Part shown: piece after piece, positions 16,653 through 24,584 of the stretch
Layout: each line of letters opens with the position of its first letter
How positions within the stretch are numbered: position 1 is the stretch's first letter
Source: DASYYE01 sp035946955
Lineage (GTDB): Bacteria; Actinomycetota; Actinomycetes; Streptosporangiales; Streptosporangiaceae
DNA length: 41,810 nucleotides
Assembly (NCBI GenBank): GCA_035946955.1
Contig: DASYYE010000530.1
Span: 1 to 41,810 of the forward strand
Direction: 5' to 3'
Position numbers and translations under genes: made by a program
The notes under the pieces: generated by a model
Database searches by the model: none
What the model was told of the DNA's origin: nothing
What the model saw: only the letters and a program-made list of their open reading frames with translations

Positions 16653-18286
16653 CACCCGCTCCTCCGCTCGTCGCTGGCGACCGCCACGGGCGCTGTCTGG
16701 TTTTCCATGATCATTGCCGCGCCCTTTTCCGCGATCATGAACGTGGCCGCGTTCGTATTGCCCGACACCATGGCCGGCATCACCGAGCCGTCGACCACAC
16801 GCACGCCGTCCACTCCGTGCACCCGCAGCCGGTGGTCCACCACGGCCATCGGGTCGGCACCCATCCGGCAGGTCCCGACCGGGTGGTAGGAGGTATCGCC
16901 GGTGGCGCGGGCATAGGCGAGCAGATCCTCGTCCGTCTGCACCTCCGCCCCTGGGGTGAGCTCGGACTCCCGGTAGGCGTCCAGTGCAGTGCCCGCTACG
17001 ATCGCGCGGCCGATCCGGACCCCGGTCAAAAGCGTGGCCTGGTCGTACTCGCTGTCCAGGAACCGCGGGCTGATCGCTGGCAGGTCGAGCGGGCTGGCCG
17101 AGGTGATGTGGATCGAGCCCTGGGACTGCGGCCGCAACGGGTACACCCCCAGGGTCATGCCAGGAGAGGTGTCGAGCCGCCGGGTGGAACCGGGCCCGTA
17201 GCTGGCTGGCGCGAAGTGGAACTGGATGTCGGGCCGCTGCTGCCCGGCGGAGGCCGGCACGAACCCGTATCCCAGCGCGATCGGCAGGCTGAGCATGCCG
17301 CGCCGCCCCAGCGCGTAGCGGACGGCCTCGCGTGCCAGCCGCCCACCCCGGCTGCGCTCGTTGAACGTGATCGGCTGCCGGACCCGCCACCGCAGCCGGA
17401 CCGCGAAGTGGTCGCGGAAGCCCTCCCCCACACCCGGGAGGTGGTGCACGACCGGTATCCCCAACCGTTTGAGCAGGCTGGCCGACCCCACCCCGGACAG
17501 TTCGAGGAGCTGGCAGGACTGCACCACGCCGGCGCTGAGGATGGCCTCCCGCGTGCAGCCGGCGGTGTGCTCGGTGCCGCCGCTGCGGTAACGCACGCCA
17601 ATGCAGCGTGTGCCGTTGAACTCCAGCCTGGTGACGTGCGCGTCCACCGTGACCGTGAGGTTGGGGCGGCGCCGCGCCGCCTTCAGGTAGGTGCCTGCCG
17701 CAGATGAGCGCCGCCCCCGGTCGTGCATGACCTGGTAGTAGCCAAACCCTGCCTGGTCGCCTGAGTTGTAGTCAGGGTTGGCCGGGTAGCCCGCTTGCAC
17801 TGCTGCGGCGAGGAACACGTCCGTGAGTTCGTCTCGATCGCGCGGCGGCGCGACGGAGATCGGGCCATCGGCGCCGCGGGTCTCACCGGCCAGCCCTGAC
17901 ACATGCTCCAGGCGGCGGAAGTACGGCAGCACATCAGCCCACGACCACCCGGGATTGCCGAGGGCTGCCCAGTCGTCGTAGTCCTCCCGCTGGCCCCGGA
18001 CGAACAGCATGCCGTTGATCGCGTTGGAGCCGCCGAGCAGCCGCCCGCGTGGGATACCGACCCGGCGGTCGCCAATTGTCGGGTCGGCCTGGGTCTGGAA
18101 GCACCAGTCGTATTTCGGGTTGCCCATCCACAGTGTTTCGCCGGCCGGGACCGCCAGGAACGGGTTGTGCCGCCGCGGGCCCGACTCCAGCAGCAGCACG
18201 CTGACCGCGGGGGTCTCCGTCAGCCGGGCGGCCAGCACACACCCAGCCGCACCGGCGCCCACGATGATGTAGTCGTATACGGTCAC
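16652..18286 (-). CDS. GMC-family FAD-dependent oxidoreductase
   Basis: A 544-residue flavoprotein. The FAD-binding GxGxxG is YIIVGAGAAGCVLAARL at the N-terminus, the second GMC signature is GRLLGGSNAINGMLFVRG, and the C-terminal SYHPVGTCRMG carries the catalytic His with the partner Asn in MVSGNTNAATFM. The family oxidises alcohols (choline, glucose, aryl alcohols) to aldehydes or acids. In the cluster it could oxidise the hydroxyl introduced by one of the Fe/2OG enzymes; the substrate is unknown. GTG start in a GTGA overlap with the TauD gene, and TGATG with the ACP, so expression is tightly coupled. Confidence 0.88.
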   Translation of the reverse strand: MTVYDYIIVGAGAAGCVLAARLTETPAVSVLLLESGPRRHNPFLAVPAGETLWMGNPKYDWCFQTQADPTIGDRRVGIPRGRLLGGSNAINGMLFVRGQREDYDDWAALGNPGWSWADVLPYFRRLEHVSGLAGETRGADGPISVAPPRDRDELTDVFLAAAVQAGYPANPDYNSGDQAGFGYYQVMHDRGRRSSAAGTYLKAARRRPNLTVTVDAHVTRLEFNGTRCIGVRYRSGGTEHTAGCTREAILSAGVVQSCQLLELSGVGSASLLKRLGIPVVHHLPGVGEGFRDHFAVRLRWRVRQPITFNERSRGGRLAREAVRYALGRRGMLSLPIALGYGFVPASAGQQRPDIQFHFAPASYGPGSTRRLDTSPGMTLGVYPLRPQSQGSIHITSASPLDLPAISPRFLDSEYDQATLLTGVRIGRAIVAGTALDAYRESELTPGAEVQTDEDLLAYARATGDTSYHPVGTCRMGADPMAVVDHRLRVHGVDGVRVVDGSVMPAMVSGNTNAATFMIAEKGAAMIMENQTAPVAVASDERRSG

Positions 18287-19170
18287 GGCATCGTCCCCGC
18301 GGCGGACTGTCCCGCCAGCGCAGGCTGCCGCTGCCCCGCTACGCGGCTGCCGAACGTGGTGCGGTTGAGCAGCCGCCGGTGGTACTGGTCATAGGGGGTG
18401 GCCCGGTGCATCGCACTGCGGTTGTCCCAGACGATGATGTCGCCCGGGCGCCACTTGTGCAGGTACGTGAACCTCGGCTGGATGGCGAACTCCTGCAGGA
18501 ACGTCACCAGGGGCGCGCTCTGCGCCTGCGGCATCCCCTCGATGCGCCACGGCACGTTCCCGCCCGCGTAGATGGCCTTGCGCCCGTTGACGTCATGGGT
18601 GCGCACCAGTGGCTGTGACACGTCCGGCCAGGAAGCACGCTCTTCGGCAGTCACCGGCGGGCGGTCCGGGTAGTTGTAGGGCCGCGACTGCACCCGGCTG
18701 ATCACGACCCTGAGGTGCTCGATCCGGTCCTTGACCGGCTCCGGCAGCGCGTCGTAGGCCGCGAACATGTTCGCGTACCAGGTGTCACCGCCGGCCGGCG
18801 GGATCTCGATGGCGTAGAGCATCGAGCCAGCCGGGGGCTCGGTCAGGTAGTGGCCGTCGGTATGCCATACCCGCCCGCTGACCGGGGAGCCGATCAGCTT
18901 CCCGTTCTCGGTGATATTGGACAGGACGAGGATCTCGGGCTGGGCGTTCTCACTGAATTCGGACCGGGTGTACTTGACCACCTCGCCGAAACGCTTGGTG
19001 AACTCGATGTGCTGGGCCGGGTTCATCGACTGGCCACGGATCAGCAGAATGGTGGTGTCGATCCATGCCTCATAGATGCGCTCGAAATCACGGGCCGGCA
19101 TGTCACCGGTGACATCGATGCCCCGGACCTCGGTTCCGATCGTTTCGGTGATGGGGATCAACTCAAGCAT
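18283..19170 (-). CDS. TauD/TfdA-family 2-oxoglutarate dioxygenase (TblC-like)
   Basis: A 295-residue Fe(II)/2OG oxygenase. The facial triad is His103 and Asp105 in VWHTDGHYL and His255 in NRSAMHRATPYD; Arg265/266 after it should bind 2-oxoglutarate. The N-terminal EVRGIDVTGDM is typical of TauD-like enzymes. Here the Asp is kept, so hydroxylation or oxidative cyclisation is expected, unlike the Val-substituted enzyme further on. In tabtoxin the clavaminate-synthase/TauD-like TblC is placed beside the beta-lactam synthetase, as here, and the tertiary hydroxyl of tabtoxinine-beta-lactam needs such an activity. It begins 71 bp after the synthetase gene. Confidence 0.88.
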   Translation of the reverse strand: MLELIPITETIGTEVRGIDVTGDMPARDFERIYEAWIDTTILLIRGQSMNPAQHIEFTKRFGEVVKYTRSEFSENAQPEILVLSNITENGKLIGSPVSGRVWHTDGHYLTEPPAGSMLYAIEIPPAGGDTWYANMFAAYDALPEPVKDRIEHLRVVISRVQSRPYNYPDRPPVTAEERASWPDVSQPLVRTHDVNGRKAIYAGGNVPWRIEGMPQAQSAPLVTFLQEFAIQPRFTYLHKWRPGDIIVWDNRSAMHRATPYDQYHRRLLNRTTFGSRVAGQRQPALAGQSAAGTMP

Positions 19171-19212
19171 CCTGGACCTCGCTCACGGTTTCGCTGGGGC
19201 CGGCCGTGCCTG

Positions 19213-19246
19213 TCTTGCCTGCCGTCATGTCTTGCCTGCCGTCATG
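19213..19246. repeat. Perfect 17-bp tandem repeat at synthetase stop codon
   Basis: TCTTGCCTGCCGTCATG occurs twice head to tail with no mismatch, covering the stop codon of the synthetase gene and the start of the spacer before the TauD gene. On the minus strand each copy contains a TGA in the same register, so the duplication did not change the protein. It looks like a recent slippage or small duplication event. Confidence 0.85.
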
Positions 19247-21089
19247 GAAGTGCCACCTGGTAGTCGTCGATCCAATGACGCATCTCGGCAAGCTGGATCA
19301 GGAACTGTGCCCCACTGGCCCCGCCCGGCAGCGTCGCGGTCAGTTCGTTGGAGCCGATCCGCCGCAGCAGGCCATTGAGGCGGTCGGTGTCGAACAGTCC
19401 GCGGATGGCCGAGGCCGGGTCATTGACGACCCATGTCGCCTCGCGGACGAGCGCCTGGTCGTGGTCAGGGTTCTGGACATGCGGGTAGGCGGACTTCTTC
19501 CGGGTCAGCGTGGTGGGCGGCACCAGGTCGGCCACCGCGGCCTTGAGCAGGCCTTTGAGCCCGCCCGAGCACTTCATCGGCCACGGCACGTTCCAGGCGT
19601 ATTCGACGAGCCGGTGGTCGCAGAACGGCACGCGGACCTGGAGACCATGCGCCATGCTCATCCGGTCCTTGCGGTCCAGCACGCTCGCCAGCGGCCCGGC
19701 CATGCCCGCGAACAGGACCTCGCGCATCCGCGCGTTCACCGGATCCTCACCGTGCAACCGGGGAACCTCCGACATCACCTGCGCGTACCGGTCACGCTCG
19801 TCGCGGCGTGGGTCTACGACGGCGGTTACCTCCGGCGAGAGGTAGTCGCACAGCCGGGGGCCGTCGCCGAGCCAGGCAAAGGTGTCCCGCCCCGTCAGGG
19901 CCTGGTCGAAGAGGTAGGGGTACCCGCCGAAGAACTCATCGGCCGCCTCGCCGGACAGCGCGACCGCCGACTCCTGCCGCATGTACTGGAACAGCAGGTA
20001 CATCGAGGCATCGAACTGCCCCCAGCCCGGCAGGTCGCGGGCTTGGCGGGTGGCGGGGACAGCGGCCGTCAGGTCGTCCAGGCTGACCGTGACAGTCCTG
20101 TGGTGGCTGCCGATGTATTCCGCGGCGGCGGCCGCGTACGGCGCGTCCACGTCAGGGCGCAGTTCGGTCGGCGTGAAGTGTGCCTGGTCGCTGTCGAAAC
20201 GCACGCAGAAGGTGCCGAGCTGCCGCTGGCTGGGCTCCTGCCGCAGCAACTGCGCGGCGAGTGCGGCCACCGCGGTGGAGTCCACCCCGCCGGACAGCAT
20301 TGCCGCGCACGGACCAGCGGTGGGCAGTTGCCTGCTGACGATGTCGCCGAGCAGCATCCGGATATGGTCGGCGGTCTCCGCCGGTGTCTGGCTGTGCGGC
20401 GCGCTGTGCAGCCGCCAGTACCGGTGGGATGCCAGGCCCGCCGGGGAGTACTCCAGCACGTGCGCGGGTGGGACCTCTCGCAGCCCCGCCAGTGGGGTCT
20501 CGCCGGGCATGGCCAGCCGTGGCTGGAGCAGCACCGGCAGCGCGGACAGTTCCAGCCTGGGCTCGAACAGGGGGTTGGCGATGATCCCCTTCGGCAGGGA
20601 CGCGAACAGAATGCCGCCTGGGTACTCGGCGTAGAAGAGCGGCTTGACACCCATCCGGTCGCGGCCGAGCAGCAGCCGCCGGGCCCGGCCGTCCCACAGC
20701 GCAAACGCGAACATCCCGTTGAGCCGGGCCACGAAGTCCGTGCCCCACAGCAGGTAGCACTGCAGCAGGATGTCGGTGTCGGAGCCGGTCCTCAGCCGGG
20801 CACCCGCTCCCTCGACCTCCCTGCGCAGCTCGGGGAGGTTGTAGATCGCGCCGTCGTAAGCGAGCGCAATGGTGTCAGCGCCCACCTCGGCCAGTGCCGG
20901 CTGCTCGCCTTCGGCCTGGTCGCCCGCACTCAGCTTCCGGTGGCCAAGCGCCATGCTCGCTGACAGCCACACGCCCTTACCATCGGGCCCACGGTCACGC
21001 ATCGTCTCGGTCATCGCGTGCACCACGCCCGCGTTGCCGCCCTGGCTGAGGTCGCGCTGGAAGTCAGCCCAGCCCACCAAACCGCTCAT
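19242..21089 (-). CDS. Asparagine synthetase B / beta-lactam synthetase-like amide ligase
   Basis: A 615-residue two-domain protein. The N-terminal class II glutaminase domain keeps RGPDGKG, LGHRKLS, YDGAIYNLPELR and GSDTD, but the protein starts MSGLVGW: the nucleophile Cys2 (MCG in asparagine synthetases) is Ser. The C-terminal synthetase domain has the pyrophosphate loop SGGVDS at 266-271, GEAADEFFGGY, and LTRKKSAYPH with a Lys in the expected catalytic place. Losing Cys while keeping AMP-forming chemistry is the mark of beta-lactam and carbapenam synthetases, which close a beta-lactam from an internal amine. With DapD, DAP-decarboxylase-like and TauD genes alongside, the likely role is TblS-type beta-lactam formation. 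Glutamine-dependent amidation is the alternative. Confidence 0.85.
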   Translation of the reverse strand: MSGLVGWADFQRDLSQGGNAGVVHAMTETMRDRGPDGKGVWLSASMALGHRKLSAGDQAEGEQPALAEVGADTIALAYDGAIYNLPELRREVEGAGARLRTGSDTDILLQCYLLWGTDFVARLNGMFAFALWDGRARRLLLGRDRMGVKPLFYAEYPGGILFASLPKGIIANPLFEPRLELSALPVLLQPRLAMPGETPLAGLREVPPAHVLEYSPAGLASHRYWRLHSAPHSQTPAETADHIRMLLGDIVSRQLPTAGPCAAMLSGGVDSTAVAALAAQLLRQEPSQRQLGTFCVRFDSDQAHFTPTELRPDVDAPYAAAAAEYIGSHHRTVTVSLDDLTAAVPATRQARDLPGWGQFDASMYLLFQYMRQESAVALSGEAADEFFGGYPYLFDQALTGRDTFAWLGDGPRLCDYLSPEVTAVVDPRRDERDRYAQVMSEVPRLHGEDPVNARMREVLFAGMAGPLASVLDRKDRMSMAHGLQVRVPFCDHRLVEYAWNVPWPMKCSGGLKGLLKAAVADLVPPTTLTRKKSAYPHVQNPDHDQALVREATWVVNDPASAIRGLFDTDRLNGLLRRIGSNELTATLPGGASGAQFLIQLAEMRHWIDDYQVALP

Positions 21090-21113
21090 GCCTGCTCTCC
21101 CGCTCGCCTCCGG

Positions 21114-21130
21114 GGCGCCTGGGAGGCGCC
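21114..21130. repeat. Inverted repeat in the aminotransferase-synthetase spacer
   Basis: GGCGCCT and AGGCGCC flank a GGG loop in the 121-bp gap between the aminotransferase and the synthetase, the longest gap inside the cluster. The spacer also holds the low-complexity GCTCGCTGCGCTCGCTC. It could attenuate or stabilise the transcript between the two genes; there is no U-tract, so a classical terminator is not indicated. Confidence 0.5.
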
Positions 21131-21210
21131 GCCTTCCCTCCTCGCTCCCACGCTCGCTGCGCTCGCTCCCCGCTCCTCAGTCCAGGCGGCACCGCGCCCC
21201 TCCGGCTCGC

Positions 21211-22410
21211 TCATGCGGACATCTCCGTCTCGGTCGTCAGCTGCGTCCGCAGCCGGGTCAGCGCTTCCCGTGTGGTGTCCTCGTCATGGACCAGCGCAAT
21301 GCGCAGGTAGCCTGCGCCGGGGTTGGCCCCGGTGGCGTCCTCGGCGGCCAGGTACCGGCCTGGCATCACCGAGACCGCGTGACGCTGCCACAACTGGTGG
21401 GCCGAGCGTTCGTCGTCGGCCACCGGCAGCCAGCAGAAGAAGCCGGCCCCGGGTCGGCGGTATCCCGGGACGCCGGCGAGCAGCGAGTCAGCGACCTCCC
21501 AGTTGCGGGTCAGCGCCGACCGGAGCTGGCTGACGTGGAAGTCATCGGCCCACAGCGCGGCCGCGGCGGCGCAGACGGGGCCGGGGACACTGACACCGCA
21601 GGCCCGGTTATAGGTCGCGTAGCCGCCGACCAGGGCGGGGTCCCCAGCCATGAAACCGCTCCGCAGCCCGGGCGCACCCGACCTCTTGGACAGGCTGTGC
21701 AGCACGAGAAACGACTGGCCAGCGGCCCGGTCCTGCGCCGCGACAGGCAGATAGCCAGGGACCTCCCCGCTCACTGACAGGTCGGTGTAGCACTCGTCGG
21801 CCAGCAGTACCGCGCCGGCCGACCGCGCGACCTCACCGATCGCGCGCAGCCCCCCCGGCCCGATGATGTCTCCCTGGGGGTTGCCGGGGTTGCACACGAC
21901 AACCGCTGCCACCGGCGGCCCGGCGGCGCGCACGGCCGCCGCGACCTCGGCCACATGGTCGACGTTGCCGGCGCCGTAGAACACGGGCCGCGCCCGGGCC
22001 GCGATGGTGGCGGCGTAGTACGACGGGTAGGCCGGGTTCGGCATTACCACGGCGGGTGCGACGGGTGAGCCGTGCCCGCCTGCCGCCAGCACCGCCTGCA
22101 TGATGGCCACCGAGACCGCCTGCTTGGTGCCGGGGGTGGGCTCGACCGCGACCCGCCCATCCCGCAGGCTGGCGCCGATGGCGAACCGGCGCTCGAGCCA
22201 GCCCGTGTAGGCGCTGCGCAGGGCGGCGGTGCCTCCCAGCGGGGGGTAGCGGGACCATCCCTGTGGGTCAGCCAGCGAACTGCTGTCCAACGGTGGGCGG
22301 CTGAGCCGCGGCTCACCGAGGTGCAGCGCGATGGGTTCGAGGCCCGCTGGCGGCACGGCGTCACGCAGCAGGTCCCGCAGGCGGTCGAACGGGCTTTCGG
22401 GCACGGTCAT
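21211..22410 (-). CDS. Class I/II aminotransferase, DapC-like
   Basis: A 399-residue fold-type I PLP enzyme. Visible landmarks are VVCNPGNPQG (Asn174 for PLP O3'), LLADECYTD (Asp205 for the ring N), HSLSKRSGAPGLRSG with Schiff-base Lys242 and phosphate-binding Arg250, and the C-terminal GAGYLRIALV with the Arg for the substrate carboxylate. The pattern matches actinobacterial N-succinyl-diaminopimelate aminotransferases. It starts two bases downstream of the DapD-like stop, so it most simply transaminates the succinylated keto-acid made by that enzyme, the same order as in lysine biosynthesis. A GTP- or lysine-pathway housekeeping role is unlikely inside this operon. Confidence 0.87.
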   Translation of the reverse strand: MTVPESPFDRLRDLLRDAVPPAGLEPIALHLGEPRLSRPPLDSSSLADPQGWSRYPPLGGTAALRSAYTGWLERRFAIGASLRDGRVAVEPTPGTKQAVSVAIMQAVLAAGGHGSPVAPAVVMPNPAYPSYYAATIAARARPVFYGAGNVDHVAEVAAAVRAAGPPVAAVVVCNPGNPQGDIIGPGGLRAIGEVARSAGAVLLADECYTDLSVSGEVPGYLPVAAQDRAAGQSFLVLHSLSKRSGAPGLRSGFMAGDPALVGGYATYNRACGVSVPGPVCAAAAALWADDFHVSQLRSALTRNWEVADSLLAGVPGYRRPGAGFFCWLPVADDERSAHQLWQRHAVSVMPGRYLAAEDATGANPGAGYLRIALVHDEDTTREALTRLRTQLTTETEMSA

Positions 22411-22412
22411 GG

Positions 22413-23246
22413 TCAGTCCCGCACCAGGTCATTCAGGGCGGTCTTGCCACGCGTGCGGTCATCGGCGTACTTGACGATCACTGCCGCGTACACGGAGATC
22501 TCCGGCCGCCGCGGGTCGGTGCGCGCGCCCGGCACGACCACGGCATTCTCGGGTACCTCGCCGTAGCTGACCTCGCCGGATGCCCGGTCGATGATCGGCG
22601 TGGAACGGCCGAGGAAGACGCCCATGCCGATGACAGCCCCAGACCGGACCCGGACCCCTTCGGCGATCTCGCTGCGCGCGCCGACGAACACGTCATCCTC
22701 GACCACCACCGGCTGTTCGCCGATGGGCTCGAGTACGCCGCCGATCCCGGCACCGCCCGAGATGTGGCAGCGCGCCCCGATCTGCGCGCACGAGCCGACC
22801 GTGGCCCAGGTGTCGATCATCGTGCCAGCGCCGATATAGGCGCCGACATTGACGAAACAGGGCATCAGTACAGCGCCGGGCCCGATGTAGGAGCCGTACC
22901 GGGCCACCACGCCGGGCACGACCCGGATGCTGGCCGCCTGGAAGTCCGCCTCCTGCCATGCCTCGAACTTCAGCGGCAGTTTGTCGAAGGTCTTGGGCCG
23001 GCCCGGTCCCGCGGCGGCGAGCGCGGAACGACTGGTCAGGAACGACAGCAGGATCAGCTTCTTGACGAAGGTGTCCACCACCCAGCCCTTGCCTTCGGGG
23101 CAGGCGGCGCGCAGTTCGCCGCGGTCCAGGGCGGCCAGGCCGGTTTCGATGTACGGGGTCAAGGCCGTCAGGCCCGCCTGGGTGAGACCGGTGCGGCGGT
23201 CGAATGCCGCTTCGATAGCCGTCCGCAGTTCGCCGTCAGTCGCCAT
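22413..23246 (-). CDS. dapD: Tetrahydrodipicolinate N-succinyltransferase, E. coli type (TabB-like)
   Basis: A 277-residue left-handed beta-helix acyltransferase, the size of E. coli DapD. The hexapeptide-repeat core is unmistakable: NVGAYIGAGTMIDTWATVGS, CHISGGAGIGGVLEPIG, and VFVGARSEIAEGV. It should transfer succinyl from succinyl-CoA to an acyclic 2-amino-6-oxopimelate or a close analogue. The E. coli subfamily is not the one actinomycetes normally use for lysine (their DapD is a different, longer type), and TabB of tabtoxin belongs to this type, so a specialised role and horizontal origin are likely. AGGAG precedes the ATG; the start lies inside the decarboxylase gene (11-bp overlap), so a longer upstream frame is rejected. 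Confidence 0.9.
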   Translation of the reverse strand: MATDGELRTAIEAAFDRRTGLTQAGLTALTPYIETGLAALDRGELRAACPEGKGWVVDTFVKKLILLSFLTSRSALAAAGPGRPKTFDKLPLKFEAWQEADFQAASIRVVPGVVARYGSYIGPGAVLMPCFVNVGAYIGAGTMIDTWATVGSCAQIGARCHISGGAGIGGVLEPIGEQPVVVEDDVFVGARSEIAEGVRVRSGAVIGMGVFLGRSTPIIDRASGEVSYGEVPENAVVVPGARTDPRRPEISVYAAVIVKYADDRTRGKTALNDLVRD

Positions 23247-24552
23247 GTCCGACTCCTGCTGGTGACATGTAGTGGCCCCGTCTTGGCTGTCCGACGGGCC
23301 CGGCCGGGCTGAGAGGCACGGGACGCGCCGGGAAGCAGGCAGTCGCGATGTAGTCGTCGAAGTCTTCCGCGCGGCGGATCTCCACCAGGTCGCCGTTCCC
23401 CATGAGCAGCAGTTCGGCCGGCCGCAGCCGTCCGTTGTAGGTGAAGCCCATGGCATGCCCGTGCGCGCCGGTGTCATGGATGAGCGCGATATCGCCTACC
23501 CGCGGGTCGGGCAGGGCCCGGTCCACGGCGAACCTGTCCATGTTTTCGCACAGCGACCCGACCACATCGAACGGCGATACCGGCCGTCCATCAGCGAAGG
23601 GAAGGCTGAGATGGTGGTAGGCGCCGTAGAAACCAGGCCGCATGAGCGCGGACATGGAGGCGTCCACGCCGACGACCTCATGTCCCTTGCGGCACCGGTT
23701 GATGACCCGGGTCACCAGCACGCCGTGCGGGCCGCTCACGTAGCGGCCGCATTCCATCAGGATGCGCGGCGCTGCCGGGCCGTGGCACCGGTCCCGGGCT
23801 TCGATGATCGCGGCCGCGTAGGCACCGAAATCGATGGGCCTGTCCTCGCGGTAGTACGGGATACCCAGGCCGCCGCCGACGTTGATGTAGTCGAGTCCTA
23901 CGCCGAGCGCGTCCGCGACATCGGCACCGAGCTCGATGATGTCGGTGGCAGCCCGGATCGCCCGGTCGGTGTCGAGTTCGTTCGCGCATGTCATGCCATG
24001 AATGCCAAACCGGGTCGCGCCGAGCCGCTGTGCGTCGCGGTAGGCCTCCACAAGCTCCGGCACGGGCACACCAAACTTGGAGTGCGTGGCATCGCCCATG
24101 AGGCGTGACCCCGCGGCCAGTCCCGTGGGAGAGACGCGGAAGGAGACCACGTCCGGCACCGTGTCCAGCTTGGCGAGAAATGACCGGTCGTCGAAGGTGA
24201 TGACGGCACCCATGGCCAGGGCACGCCGGTACTCGGCCACAGAAGTGTTATTGGACGTGAAGACGATGTCATCGCCAACTGCCCCCACCCGCCGGGCCAG
24301 TTCCAGTTCGACCGCAGACGAGCAGTCGAGGCCACTGCCCGCGCCCAGCAGGAGCGACAGCACAGTGGGGTTGGGCAGCGCTTTGACGGCGAAGTACTGG
24401 CGGAACGGCTCACCGCCGAACGCACGGACCATGGCAAGGTGCGTCTGCACAATGCCTTGGGCGTCGTAGACGTGAAATGGCGTCCCGTAGCTGTGGGCAA
24501 CGTCTTCGAGCAACGGGAGGAGGCGAGCTGAGAACTCGTCAGATATCGGCAT
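23236..24552 (-). CDS. Diaminopimelate decarboxylase-like PLP enzyme (TabA-like)
   Basis: A 438-residue fold-type III PLP protein related to LysA. Kept features are Lys57 in YFAVKALPN, the GGG turn at 226-228, Glu267 in ECGRY and Cys335-Glu336 in LCENMD. Changed features are the loop HIGS, which reads HGMTC (His185), and the GAY motif, where Tyr is His364 (TGAHGHAM). A 30-residue tail after the catalytic domain overlaps the DapD gene. TabA of tabtoxin is also a LysA relative of unsettled function. These changes argue against ordinary DAP decarboxylation; a related decarboxylation, racemisation or retro-aldol step on a branched intermediate is possible. Second gene of the cluster. Confidence 0.85.
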   Translation of the reverse strand: MPISDEFSARLLPLLEDVAHSYGTPFHVYDAQGIVQTHLAMVRAFGGEPFRQYFAVKALPNPTVLSLLLGAGSGLDCSSAVELELARRVGAVGDDIVFTSNNTSVAEYRRALAMGAVITFDDRSFLAKLDTVPDVVSFRVSPTGLAAGSRLMGDATHSKFGVPVPELVEAYRDAQRLGATRFGIHGMTCANELDTDRAIRAATDIIELGADVADALGVGLDYINVGGGLGIPYYREDRPIDFGAYAAAIIEARDRCHGPAAPRILMECGRYVSGPHGVLVTRVINRCRKGHEVVGVDASMSALMRPGFYGAYHHLSLPFADGRPVSPFDVVGSLCENMDRFAVDRALPDPRVGDIALIHDTGAHGHAMGFTYNGRLRPAELLLMGNGDLVEIRRAEDFDDYIATACFPARPVPLSPAGPVGQPRRGHYMSPAGVGHGD

Positions 24553-24584
24553 TCAATATCCCACGGGTAGCCGGGTAGCGCGCT

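Noticed and set aside
16652..17390. N-terminal extension of the second ACP frame
   Set aside because: Lies wholly inside the GMC gene in another frame; the ATG with GGAGGAG at the TGATG junction is the real start.
19206..20963. 585-codon + strand frame
   Set aside because: Antisense to the synthetase gene whose motifs are certain; composition is a high-GC shadow.
21090..21210. GCTCGCTGCGCTCGCTC stretch as a CRISPR or REP array
   Set aside because: Only one short low-complexity tract, no regular spacers and no second unit.
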